From Phoronis australis (lineage: Eukaryota; Phoronida; Phoronidae), in NCBI GenBank assembly GCA_002633005.1, contig NMRA01000127.1:256438-318437 (forward strand): a stretch of 62,000 nt of DNA. Reading direction: 5' to 3'. The first letter of the stretch is position 1, and each line of letters starts with the position of its first letter. Shown in pieces: positions 12,620 to 23,700 of this stretch. Below the pieces are notes generated by a model that was not told the DNA's origin, ran no database searches, and saw only the letters and a list, made by a program, of their open reading frames with translations. The translations under genes were made by a program, and so were the position numbers.

Positions 12620-13026
12620 AAATAACTCCTTCCGTAAAGAGCACTCCGTGTTACGTCGTCGCTTCCCGCGTGGAGTTGCGCAACAAATCAGATGTAAAGC
12701 CGTGTCGCCACTACGCTCTCGGGCCTCGGACACCAAAGTAACGCTTCACGCGACTTATTGTCCACCGAAATCAGTACTATTTACGGGGTGTAGACACCGA
12801 ATGATATTCGCAAAGTTGGTATTGTCCCGGCTAGGTATTTTAGTCTTAGGTGTCTCACATTGCTTCGAGTGGGTATTTTGTCGTCTGCCAAGGTATTGCG
12901 TTGGACTGGATTTTGACGTCTCAGCAGCACACCCCAACCCATTTTTGGGGAAAACCAGGACAAGATTCCCCCAGTTTGAATGAAAGACAGTGATGGATGA
13001 CTGGTGGTCATAACGACGGAGTTTGT

Positions 13027-13464
13027 CCTGTGGCCGGTTGCATGAAACAGTCTCTATTAGGTACTCAACTAAGTTCCCTGAATGTTTTGCATATTTGTTT
13101 CGTTCACAACTCGTATATGTACTGTTTTCCTATCATTTTACATTTGTTATGAGCTCCTCTTTAACTAATGACATTTTCTAATAATATAACCAAAAACTGA
13201 GCCCTTAATTCAATCATAACAATAAGGGACGTAATCCTTAAATTGGGGGCGTTGCATGAAAAGATCCCTACTTATTTTCAATAATACAGAGAATTCGAAG
13301 TTGAGTACACTCTCCATTTGTATCAAAGCCAAAAATTGGCCTAGTAATGATACTCAAACATCAGAAGAAGCAAACAGTGTTTTCACAAGCCCACAAATAC
13401 ACAGTAGATTTAGGGAACTTGGTTGAGTCCCTATTTGGGACTGTTTCATGCAACCGGGCACAGG
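13027..13464. mobile_element. 438-bp element with ~55-bp terminal inverted repeats
   Basis: The left end carries CCGGTTGCATGAAACAGTC followed by ACTCAACTAAGTTCCCT; the right end carries the reverse complement with few mismatches (AGGGAACTTGGTTGAGT, then GACTGTTTCATGCAACCGG). The inverted repeats span roughly 13027-13083 and 13410-13464. No coding capacity. It is MITE-like; no clear target-site duplication was identified, so the exact ends are uncertain by several bases. Confidence 0.85.
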
Positions 13465-14894
13465 TGCCTTAGTCACAATATTTCAACAAAGGCGATTATA
13501 TTGGTTAATCAATTTCCAGTTGAATCCCTGTAACTATTTCACATTCAGTGAATTTGAATTCCAAAACCTGCCGGATAAGACGAAACCATTGCTTGTTTAA
13601 ATCGCCAGAGTTGTGGAATCCGCAATTCAGTTTCAGCGAAGCGATCAACGTTGACGTCACACTGAATTGCCGGAAGTGCTAACGTCATTCAGGTTTGTGC
13701 GTTGCATGTGTTGGCAGTAAAACCTAATCAAGTCATTTAACGCCGTTTAAACGTTTAAGACAAGCGCACCACCCAGTTTATTACGTTCGTACAACTTAAT
13801 CAAAGCCGGCCTGTGTTCTGCAAGACACTAGCGAAAAAAGCAAGCCCATAAGTAGGGTTCGAGAGACATAAACAAGTGATCGCTTTCTTGTGTCAACGAA
13901 ACGTGCACCCGGTCAAAAAGTTCCGAGTTGCGGTCATGTTTTCGTGCCCATCACGTGATCCAGAATGCATTCGCAGGTAACAAAAGAATCGACCGCTGGC
14001 AACGTATAAAGAGCACACTAGTCTCAAATTAAAAATAGTAATTTACTGAAATAGGCAGGTTTTTCAGATTGAAATGGACAGTCCCAAGCTTCATGAATTC
14101 TCTTCAACCCTATTTCCGTTCTGTTCCAAAATGACTGTTCGGAATATAATCACACTCGGGCTGCATTTTGTTTGCAAGGAGATACCCTCCGGTATCTCTC
14201 GAACGGCGGCTTACTCAAACTAAAGGGGAGTTTGTCAGGAGAATGTTACTGTTTCTAAGAGACAGCATTTCGCTTGGGTACTGGGCAGACATGAATTGAT
14301 ATCAGTCAATAATAAATTCAATAGTAAAAACAATCCAATCCCGAGGATCCTCCTAAGTCAGTGTCGGCCAAATCGAAATCCACCAATCACAAGCGTACAA
14401 TACAAATGTTAGCAGAGGTAGTGTGTAATCTGACGACGTTGGCTGAGTACCTCGTGCACACAAAGCGCCATATGTCGCAAACCCATGCAGGAACTACCCA
14501 TAGTTGATGAAACTCCTACCCACTTCTTGTAACGTCGATCACGACAAAATCACTTTGAAATGGCATTCGTAATGTTGGTCGGTCAGTAGAAAAAACGACT
14601 AGGTGAAATAAAATATTGTACCACGTCAAGTTCTGTGTTCGAAAGAAGTGGAAATTCAGTTCAGAGTTTCACTGAGCTGTTGCGACTGAGGTGCAGTGTG
14701 ATAAAACATATCTGGCCTGCGTTACGTAGACGCGAGACTTCTCGTCATATCGCCATGCATTGCAAGCGAAGCATGTGACTACACTAGCTAAACTCGCGAG
14801 GCTCTTGCGTCTTCGGAACTCAATCTTATTTTGAGCACATCAATTCCAGGAAAAGGCAACTTGCATATCAAAAGCCCGACAAACACTCCAGCTT
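13465..14894. other. Non-coding stretch with one dispersed-repeat copy
   Basis: A repeat copy lies at about 14720-14790 (TATCGCCATGCATTGCAAGC), related to copies near 24510-24620 and 28060-28170. A minus-strand 25-codon frame starting at 14294 was considered as a first exon but has only a weak donor. Nothing else is supportable. Confidence 0.45.
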
Positions 14895-14900
14895 TTTATT
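14895..14900 (-). terminator. Poly(A) signal AATAAA overlapping a stop codon
   Basis: On the minus strand the last codons read GAA TAA AAA, so AATAAA spans the stop of the zinc-ribbon exon. A T/G-rich tract follows within about 15 nt (TGGAGTGTTTGTCGGG), as expected downstream of a cleavage site. The 3' UTR would be very short. Confidence 0.4.
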
Positions 14901-16244
14901 CATAAAATCGAACGTCAATTAGCAGTTGCAAAAACGTTTGATAAAACTTATCCATATCGCAGTTGGGTGACACCATTGTCCTACATGACGTGCAATATAT
15001 GGAAACCACAGGACTTATCTGTGCGCAGTGATTACACACGCGATCATCGGTATCCGAGATATCCACTGACATGCAACAGAAACAGGAACTGGGAGAAATA
15101 TAGCCCCTGACCAAGGGTCACGGGAATAATCCACTATCAGACAACTGCGTATTTGGGAAATTAAGGTGCCGGCTATTCACACGCTGGATTTACTGCCCAA
15201 AAATACTTGATGTTGCGGAGCGAGATTTTCATGAAAGCCAATTTTGTGACTGGGATATAAACGTGTCAAGGCACGGCACAAACGTATTGTGCATTATGAA
15301 ACATGTCTATAGATTGAGTGAGCAATATTGTCTCAGATTATCACTGAGTTCAATGTAGTTAGTGGTCAGTGGGAGAGGTCATGTTTTAGAAAGGTAACGG
15401 AGGACATACCTGAACGGCACAAACCGAACGTACCTCCATGGTTATACTCTTTCCCAGAGCTTAGAGCAAGCACTGTGATTGAGTCATGTAACAAGGCTTC
15501 TCATAGATTAAAGGAGCATGCCACCCAAAAAACAACCCATTTTGTATCAATTTAGATCGAGTAGTTCTACTCGATAACGGCACGTTCGGTTGCGTTACCT
15601 GACACCTGACGGCAGACGGAGGTGTTGAAATTATCCAATGACGTCATTGGTTTCGCACGCAGTCTGTTCAGCAGTTCACAACACAGGTTACTGGTGTTAG
15701 CTTATCGCTTGAATTCATCGTTTAACACCAAAAATCATCACACTTCGATGCAAAACCCTTAAAAATACACAGAGTTTTTATAAAAACGTGTTGTTGTATT
15801 TCGCTGTTCCCGTGATTTATTGGTATTTGGACACACGGTAACTTACAAAGGCGGCAGGCCAATTTACCAACTAGCAGGAGTTTGGGGTCTGTTCGGAGGT
15901 AAATTCGAAGTATTCTTCAGTGAAATACAGACAGGAGAACCTCGAGCTGTGTTGTTTAGACTCATAATTTTTTTAGTTCTAAACACACAAAACGCCTGTT
16001 ATCCCGGCCAGAGGCTCTGAATCTGATCAGGCCCTTCGCGTCCGGACTGTTTCGCAACAGCTTTCTGTCAGCAAACACTGAATTAGCATGCGCTCACACG
16101 GCCTCGGTACCCGGTCAATTACCTTTGTTGCCGGCATCAAAAGCCGATAACGCAGTGGTTTATTCATTGCTGGCTTCTCAAAATTTGCACTCACGAATAC
16201 TGCAAAGGCATCACAAATTGTATCTTATGAGACAGACTTTGTTT
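14896..16244 (-). CDS. 3' exons of a gene with a C-terminal zinc ribbon
   Basis: Four minus-strand exons join in phase: 16244-16195 (phase 0 to 2), 15914-15847 (2 to 1), 15472-15410 (1 to 1) and 15065-14896 (phase 1 to stop). The last three have good signals: a pyrimidine-rich acceptor before 15914 and GTAAGT after 15847, CAG/GTATGT after 15410, and a strong pyrimidine tract with GTCAG before 15065. The acceptor before 16244 is weak. The last exon encodes VCNHCAQISPVVSIYCTSC, a C-x2-C-x10-C-x2-C zinc ribbon as in double-zinc-ribbon proteins, and ends with DVRFYE. The stop TAA overlaps an AATAAA poly(A) signal (14900-14895). A zinc ribbon usually serves protein or nucleic-acid contacts; the function of this protein is unknown to me. 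The exons may continue upstream in the exons at 18641-18871 and 25721-25858, whose phases are compatible. Choosing these exons by eye leaves room for error. Confidence 0.42.
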
Positions 16245-16433
16245 CTGTTTTATATAAGCATTGGCTAAGATGAGAATAATTTATTTTGAAACAGAACGCA
16301 GAATAATACTAACGTCTACATGGCAACTCGCCCGGCGCCAATTCCGACTTAGTCAAGAGCTCATCAGAAGAAGACTTCACGGATCGGATCGTTAGGTTTC
16401 ACAGGCTATCAATTTCGAACCGGAATACACTGA

Positions 16434-16772
16434 TCAAGAAATACTAGAGAGGTGCCATGAACATGCACAGGCAACGGAACGTATGAATAGTTCTTTGGTC
16501 AGCCGGAATTCGTCAGAGAAATCACTGTCGCCGAAATGCCGGCCACAGACACGGAGGTGTTTCACGGCCTCATACTTGCTATTAACAACGTACCTTTCAT
16601 TCTTCACTACCACGAGCCATTTCCTAAGCATTTCGGGCTCTCGAGGAAGTCGAAAAAACGATATACCCGCTGTCTTCGCAGCTGACAAGCGTGAACGATG
16701 CACCACGATATAGCGGCATTCACTCTGCAGACGAACCACTGACGTCGCTGCGTCGTTTCTCACCTTCCTCAC
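16434..16772 (-). pseudogene. THAP zinc-finger domain, apparently frameshifted
   Basis: The minus-strand frame encodes KTAGISFFRLPREPEMLRKW, then VVNSKYEAVKHLRVCGRHF and GDSDFSDEF. The GISFFRLP block, the invariant W and the C-x2-H pair (CGRH) followed by F are the THAP signature. THAP domains are C2CH DNA-binding fingers found in chromatin proteins and in P-element-type transposases. The first C-x4-C pair is missing from this frame, but CIVHAC appears just upstream in another frame, and an ATG-CCG start lies in the third; this points to frameshifts and decay. The C-terminal AVPTIF-type box is not seen. It lies within a probable intron of the zinc-ribbon gene, on the same strand, and is most likely a transposon remnant. 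A spliced or mis-sequenced functional exon is less likely. Confidence 0.65.
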
Positions 16773-16884
16773 AGGTTAACGCGACACCTCTCGGCAAGGT
16801 GAGGTCGACCGTATAAGAGGCGATGTGTATATAGACCGATTAAGACGGTAAAAAAGAATAATTAAATCGGGTGGCATTCTCCTT

Positions 16885-16955
16885 TAAAAGTAGCGCAATA
16901 ACATTCGAACATTCCGATTGGTTGGAAAATAGCATTCGGAAATTCCGATTGGTTG
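16885..16955 (+). repeat. Dispersed repeat with doubled TTCCGATTGGTTG unit
   Basis: Two imperfect units (AACATTCCGATTGGTTG and GAAATTCCGATTGGTTG) are separated by GAAAATAGCATTCG. The same arrangement occurs inverted at about 35590-35660 (GATTGGTTAGAAAATAACATT on the minus strand), so this is a dispersed repeat. The type of element is unknown. Confidence 0.65.
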
Positions 16956-16960
16956 ATGGT

Positions 16961-17040
16961 CAGCCTCGTCCCCAAGCCTCAAGATGGCGCTGATCCGTTA
17001 AGCCCAATCAGCGCCATCTTGAGGCTTGGAAACGAGGCTG
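16961..17040. mobile_element. 80-bp miniature hairpin element with exact 9-bp target duplication
   Basis: Two 34-nt arms (16961-16994 and 17007-17040) are reverse complements at 32 of 34 positions, separated by a 12-nt loop. The arm contains CCTCAAGATGGCGCTGAT. It is flanked by the perfect 9-bp duplication GTTGATGGT at 16952-16960 and 17041-17049. It is therefore a self-complementary miniature foldback transposon that inserted recently enough to keep its duplication. Confidence 0.9.
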
Positions 17041-18640
17041 GTTGATGGTAAGATGCATTTAGAATACTTCTCCATCTATTGAGAAAAGTATTTGAGGCTT
17101 GCAGCTGCAGCAACAATAGGAGCATATTAAATCGATGCACTCCGCAGTAAGTGTTTTCAGCATTTCCTAGTTTTTTTTTTCTGACCGCACGAGTGATCCA
17201 CAAAAGGTCGAAAGCCTGAACATGGCCTTCTTCCATGAATTACTTAGTGGGTGTAATCATATAATATAACAACTATTGACTTTCACACTCTGCCAATATG
17301 TTGATAATGTGATAATGACCTCAGCTCGGCCTCTGTCTCGCCTGAAACAAATAGCGATATCTTGTCTCCCATCAAGCCTCTGTTAGCATTAGTGACGCCC
17401 TAAGCTTACTGGTATCTGGTATAAGTTATCTCCACATGTAACCACATGGAAGTATTTTCAGACGAAAAAGGTTTGAAATTAGTTGTGCCCAGACGGGCAC
17501 TTAAGGATGATATGTCTCATTAAAACCGTGAATATTTAAATTTGTAGCAAGCGCCACTTAGTGACTTCCAGGAGAACTGTGTGTACAAGTATAAATTACA
17601 TCAGAAAAAGAAACAATTTGTAACTAAATTGCGGTTTTAAAGGAAACTCTACAACTGATACACAAGTGTAATTCTAAATATTACGCAATACTTATTTGAT
17701 AGTGAAATAACCAAAAAATAAAAATTGCGCCTTGCTTCATTAGGGAAACAGTGAAATTTTACCATACTCATTTACATAAAAAATAGTCTGGCAAAACCAG
17801 ACTTTCGCGAGATTGTAATGGTAACTGGTTCTCAGATGGTTTCCGGTACACTAGAGGACCCGGGATTGTAAATTAGTACTTCATTTGCATATTCACAACT
17901 TAATGAGACCATGCATCTTTAAACTACCGCAAGTTGTCCCAGTTGCAACTTCAGTGCAACTTGCCCCGCTTTCCGTGTGGACAGCAAACTGAGGCAAGGC
18001 AAAAATACTTAACAACTACGCGCTTGCGCAAGTGAATTATTTATCTGTTCACTACTACATAATCAATTTATTCTTATTCTGTTTCTTTTTTATTACTAAT
18101 TCACAATGAATAAAGTAAAATTAACGAAAACTTAAGGGAAATATCACCATGTTGTAGTCGAGTAACCGGTATTAATAAACCGAATGGTGTGCTCAAACGG
18201 ATTTCTGCCCGGCTTCACTTCCTTAACACCACTTGTGGGAGTGTCGTCAGGACACTCGGTTGATAGGGTGCAGGTCACGCTAGTTTAAAGTGACATTGAA
18301 CCCGTGCTTTCCGTCAAAAATGAGTTTTGATTTAAACCACTTAACGTTATAAGATTTGTCTTATCTTGTTCCTTACACAAGCCGTGACCCGGTCTGATGA
18401 TACGAGGAACTGTCGAAGGCCTGAAATCACTCCCAGTTTGATCGAGGAATAATTTAAGATCACGTGCATAACGGGTAAGTGGTATAATTGAAATTATTTT
18501 TATAGAAAGCAGGGGTTCAATGCCGCCGTAAGTCCTCATCTGAACAGACCTGGCTATTTTGTAATACTGACCATAAAATCATTGCCATGTGACCATTCAT
18601 ATTCTTCATAACTGGACTTCAATTCTAATATCTATCTTAC

Positions 18641-18871
18641 TCGTAAATTTGTCAATCTCGATTTAAAATGATACTTTGGTGTATTGTTTTTGAGCGGACT
18701 CGCGTTTTCCACATCTTGTTTGATAGATCCTGGTGAGCTGACTCGTGGTCGAGCGGGTCTCGCCAATTGATGACTGATGTTCGCGAGTTTATGATTTCGT
18801 CCACCATCTTGAATATTTAGTTTGGCAGAGTAAGCAAACCGGTAGCTGTTTTTCGGAATAGCCACGCCATA
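18641..18871 (-). CDS. Candidate internal exon of the minus-strand zinc-ribbon gene
   Basis: A 231-nt open segment on the minus strand runs from an AG acceptor (ATGTCAG, weak pyrimidine tract) to a strong donor CGA/GTAAGA at 18641, phase 0 in and out. It encodes 77 residues including IPKNSYRFAYSAKLNIQDGG and ends HFKSRLTNLR. It is basic and polar, with no recognised domain. Its phases fit between the exon ending at 25721 (phase 0 out) and the exon at 16244 (phase 0 in). The lack of any homologue I can recall and the weak acceptor keep confidence modest. Confidence 0.35.
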
Positions 18872-19025
18872 CTGACATTAACTATGCCGCCAGACGGCGA
18901 TCAGATATTTAGTGGAACTCGTTGGTTTCCTGCGTGCCGCTAGGTGGTAGCCAGTACGCAGGTAGAGAGCAGTAGCACGCGTTTTATCATTAGTTGATGT
19001 AACCTCGTCAGTCATTGGTTAGCTT

Positions 19026-20290
19026 AGTCTTGGCACAAACCTGTATACTAAATATACAGCTTTGCGCCGATGTGGGTAAAAACTGACCAGAAAAAATCTG
19101 ACACACTAAATTGTTTACCGGTGTTGAAAAAATTGGCCTTCTGCAGTTATTCTTCAGCTAAAGCATAGGCGGATTTATAGGGGGCCCAGGCACCCCCTTG
19201 GCTGCCACAAAAAATAAAACAGCAAGAGCGTAGGGAAATGTTGAGTTTATTAATCAACCCTGGTAATTAAAACTATACGGCTGAAACAAGATTTAAATGT
19301 GTGCAGTTTTAATGTTTGGGGGGCTCAGATCCAATTTCGAGTGTCAAATTCGGAACACGGCGCAATCGTAACGGAACTATGGCTAAGTACAGGCTCTCCC
19401 GCGATATCTTAGGCGACCGGCAGTGGCGCTGGGCACTATGCTCCGTTTCCGTCGTCTGCCCCACTGTGTAATGAAGAAAATTACTTCATTTTTCAAAGAA
19501 AATGGAATCTGAGTGATGGTGAAAAAACAGAAGCTGCTGGTAAGATGTGAATTTTAATCGAAGCCTTAGTGAATCACTTAGAAACTCGTAATTCTCTCTT
19601 TGTCAAACCTTAACTTAAGACGATTTCCAAAGCAATCGCGTCATTATTGCCAACACAAAAAACGGATTTGGTCTTTTGGGCAATTGAAGACTATTTTAAA
19701 TACAACAGATTTGTTACGAACTGATTGCACAAAATATAAAACGTGTAATGAGCATTACAAAAGGAAGGAGGTTTCTCGCGCAAACGCTGAGGACCATAAA
19801 CAAGTAGGTCTCTTAGTATTACATAGGAATTAAACCGTGGTGGTGCAGTGGTAAAGCACGCGCGCTCTATTCGCTAGTTCGTGAGTTCGAGTCTGTGGTA
19901 GCCTACGTGCAGTTTTTCCTGGTTGACACCTTTTCTTTCTTTTTTTTGCCTTTTTTCCCTTTTTTCCTTGGATAATACTTCGGGAATCAAGGATAATACT
20001 TGATTTTTAGAGGAAAAAACAGAAAAATTTCCTGGGCGGCGCCATGAAATATTGCGTCACCTATTGGCCAGTTTCTTTATTCGCCGATTCTACGATCAAC
20101 TGTCAATATAATAAAGGTCACTTTCTTACGTAATCCTCCACCTTTTCTAACACCGTTAAATAATTTAGTTTACTCAAGGAAGACTGTAGTTTTTACTGAC
20201 ACTAATTTTGTGTCGGATTTTATCTTACCACTTTTTTACCCACATCGGTGTAAAGTTGTATATTTAGTATACAGCTTTGTACCAAGGCTA
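19026..20290. mobile_element. Nested inverted-repeat element inside the copy at 18918-20790
   Basis: Arms of about 90 bp at each end are reverse complements with roughly 85% identity; the shared core includes CTGTATACTAAATATACAGC and CCGATGTGGGTAAAAA. Another matched block, ACGGTGTTAGAAAA against CCGGTGTTGAAAAA, lies further in. The repeated TGGTTAGCT on the outer sides (about 19015 and 20317) suggests a target duplication near 9 bp. It contains the tRNA-like unit at 19836-19910 and a GGCGGATTTATAGGGGG repeat near 19167. Confidence 0.75.
19836..19910 (+). repeat. tRNA-derived SINE-like unit with A and B boxes
   Basis: TGGTGCAGTGG (19841-19851) fits the RNA polymerase III A box and GAGTTCGAGTC (19883-19893) fits the B box, about 32 nt apart as in tRNA genes. 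The stems do not form a clean cloverleaf, and a long T-rich tract follows (about 19912-19975), so I read it as a tRNA-derived SINE head and not a functional tRNA gene. Confidence 0.5.
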
Positions 20291-20799
20291 GTGTTCATAC
20301 AACTAGCTGACTGGCTATGGTTAGCTTTACAGCAAAGTGAGAAAATGGACTATGAACGATTTAACCTTGTCATGCAAGTGGCGTAGCAGCAACTATTTCG
20401 TTTCTGCAGCAATGTTTAATAGCCGCGTGCTTGAAGCACATACATGTACAATAAACACGCCGTTGGTCATCTGGCCGATTTAACTAGTGTGTTATTCAAT
20501 ACAGGACAGCAACGTAAACAAAAGTCAGCGACAGTAAAAAGATGCACTCCGAAAAGGCGCAACCACTATTTTCTGGGATTCCCATTTTTTGAACATGAAT
20601 TTTAAGCACCGATTTGTCTGTACAACAGACCACATTTACACTTCCTCCATCAGTCATGCCAGTTTGTTCGCGTAAAGCGCTGCCTGTTAAGAATTCGACC
20701 AGCCAATCAGAAACGCCGGTTTAAAAAAATTTCCCCCAGGAAATTAAAGCGTGCTGGCTACCACCTAGCTGCACGCAGGGAACCAGCGAGTTAGTAGAC

Positions 20800-23700
20800 A
20801 GGCGTTCAGCGCCACCTACAGGTCTCATGTAATGTGGACTGGCAGTTTCAACCTACTTGTATAAACAGCGTTTTAACACCTTTCTTGTTATTACAATGAC
20901 AGCAAATTTCGGTGGGATGCGCTAATGCCATACGAAAAAGGTAAACCTCTTGAAGTATCAATGGATGAACAAGGACATCATTTCCAACTGCAAGGAACAA
21001 TCCGCGCCAAAGCCAGCGAATGCGGTTAATAAAGGGAATTTCGATCCCAGCAGCTACAACCTGATTTGTGTGCGTATTTCAACATATCAAATTGTCTCTT
21101 TATTTTTATCATTTCTTGAGATCACATCATTTTTCAATAGCTGCTCAATGAAGTTCAATTGCTCGCTGTCACTGGATGGATGCAAGGCAAAGCGACAACT
21201 CGCGACGATTAGCGTGATCTTGCAAAGCTAGAAAAATACTAGCCTGTTTTACTCCTTTTGGGTATTATGCAGTTTCGGCAGACGGGTCGATGTTCACGAT
21301 ACAACCAGGTTTTTGTGAGTTTGACAGGTGCGTGTTAATTTGTGTGCCTCGATCGAATTTCACAGAAGTGTAAATTAACAGTTCATGCAACGTGTCTGAT
21401 TAGCAGATTCGATCACTTCGTTTCTAAGGGACAAATTACGTAGAGCGCTGTATCGCGCTAATTACAAGCCCGAGATATCAATCTCATATTATCTAGCTAA
21501 ATTACTATTTACCCTAAGTCACTGGTGTGCGGTAATTTGCATGGTAAATATTTTGGAAACTTGCAGAAAAATAGTATATTTTCAAATTTTTCTTAGATGA
21601 GAAATAAAGACAACGTCGGTATTCTTCCAGTTTTAGTTTTGCAAATAGCCTCATAAAACGAATCGAAATTCAAACCAAATGAGACAAATTCTTCCCGAAT
21701 ACTAGCCTCCTACCAGAAAAGCTGGTTTTAAAATTAAATAACAAATATTATTTCAAATTTCTGTTAATTTAGAAATTCGCCGACGAGACCTACGTTCATA
21801 CATCTCAAATACCACAGGGTTGAAATTATCGAAGTGGTTTTAAAGGAGAAAGCAATATTTTTTCGTGTCATTTGGTAAAATACGGTTCATTGATCATCCC
21901 ATTCATTTTTCAGTTAATTACAACTTCCCGTGACCCAAACTTTGATCAGTTCATTGTGGACTTAACTAAAGTATTGGAGCTGTTTAGAAGGTGCTAGGTG
22001 AGTGGCGAGGTAGTCATGCTGCGGGATGTAAGCTGTTTGAGTGCTCAGGTCACCATCTTCACTACACTTAGGCTCAAACAAATTTCCATCCACTGGCTGG
22101 TCGTGAAAAATTCCTCTCGACCTCTGCTTTGAACAATGTCTCCATCATTCACGTTACTGTGATATGGGCTCGCCGACTTCAGCCGTTTTCAGGTTACTAC
22201 AAACTAAACGATTCCTAAATCCAATGTAAATGAGTTTTCTAACAACCTAGCTTGTCGTAGAATACTCGTCGATGGTACGTGGTGAGGACAATTTTAGGAA
22301 ACCAGCACGAAAACAACAGTAGAACAGATCCTCACAGTAAACTCCAACGCAGAAGCAAAATGGCGAGAAATTCTAAACCCCCTAAACGTCACTTCCGGAA
22401 TAGGGCATGGCTCATTAATTGAATTACGGGAAGCCGTAATTAACTGAATAACATGTCTGGATAAATCAACAAACTGTATTTTTACTAAAATTAAAATGAA
22501 AAGAGGTTGCTTTCTCCTTAAAACAGAACATATTTCGGCTGAATGAACATATCTTGGCGTTATTGTAAGCAAACTAACAAAAGTAAAGAGTGACTTTAAG
22601 CAGATCTTTTCTGATGCACCTACAAAGCATGAGAGACCATCTCGTGTGATCACTTCATACACAGAAATTCCCGGTTGCCCATAACGATGTGCGCTGCTTA
22701 CCGTATATGCGCGTATTTACGCCCATGCGCCAACATCTGAAATAATTCGTTCTTTAAAAAAATGTTTACTCCAGTGTTTCCCATTAAGACGCATGCGCTT
22801 AAGTTTCGCTCATATCCACAAGTGGGTGTTCTTTGCACAGGCGCATGTTTTATTGTGGATTCACCAGCACGCGTTGTGCTCGACACAAGCGCATAATCTT
22901 GACCCTTAAGAAACATATTTTCGTGACTTGGTTTGACAGTGCATTTTTCCGTACTGTTGGGTTTACTGTCTAGATGTTTTGAGTAACTAGTAGGAATAGC
23001 AGGTAATAGTCCAAGTGACAAACTGTTGGATTTAATATCTTCATATTTCTTCAGGATGAACAAAATTATAAATATATGATTGTATTATTAATTGAATCAG
23101 AGCTAAATAATGTCAAACGTTTTAAAAGCAAATTTACAAAATGTTCGATTAACTTAAACCATTCGATTAAAGTTCCCACTAAAAGCAACCGCGAAAATGT
23201 CAACAGTTTTCAACTGAAAAACAAACTTTTTCAATTTAAAAAATAATATGGTTCAAATTAAATACGTTTAGATGAAGTGCGTCCAATCGTCCGCAGGACA
23301 ATCGTCCGCAAGATTCTTCACTACATTCCTTGAGCCAAAAAGCTGAGTGTATTTTTACTCAAATGGATCGTGCATAGGCGTATGTGCCTAATTCCGGGTA
23401 TAGACACACTTTCGAATAAAGGCGCATGGAACTAAATGGCACACCGATTCATTATTCTGAATTGCATCCTTTATAATGTCACTAAAACACATTTTTCAAA
23501 TCCCAGGACGTGAGCAATGACGTCAACGGGAGCTACAACAACTCTAAATGTTCTTCTTAGGTTGCAAGTCAGCGCCTAAGGCCAGAGGTATACGATATTT
23601 AAGCACGTGTGGGATACAACGATGTACTTCTTCGGTCACATGTGTGTGTATGCTGGCAAAAGAAGAATATTACCTATAAGATCTCGCGAATAAAATTCAA

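Larger units (their letters stand above)
18918..20790. mobile_element. Second, longer copy of the 1071-1644 inverted-repeat element, carrying nested insertions
   Basis: It starts CTCGTTGGTTTCCTGCGTGC (18918) and ends GCACGCAGGGAACCAGCGAG (20771-20790), matching the terminal repeats of copy 1. Flanks TTAGTGGAA and TTAGTAGAC look like a decayed 9-bp target duplication. Internal blocks from 20340 to 20740 match copy 1 in reverse orientation (GCCGCGTGCTTGAAGCACAT against its complement near 1420). About 1.3 kb of extra sequence (19030-20320) is absent from copy 1 and is a nested insertion. The host sequence GGTTAGCT is repeated on both sides of that insertion. Confidence 0.85.

Noticed and set aside
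12620-12736. Upstream extension of the 12323 frame containing DTALHLI, similar to an ankyrin repeat
   Set aside because: It lies upstream of a strong acceptor, and no second ankyrin repeat or consensus follows; a chance match is more likely.
16120-16160. Minus-strand EF-loop-like peptide ALSAFDAGNKG ending at a GTAATT donor
   Set aside because: A stop codon lies three codons upstream with no AG acceptor between, so no open exon can be built.
19836-19910. A functional tRNA gene
   Set aside because: A and B boxes are present, but no clean acceptor or anticodon stem forms, and it is embedded in a transposon; a tRNA-derived SINE is the better reading.
22698-23063. 121-codon minus-strand frame ending at a GTAAGC donor
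   Set aside because: Its end overlaps the GCGCATG dispersed repeat and no acceptor or domain supports it.
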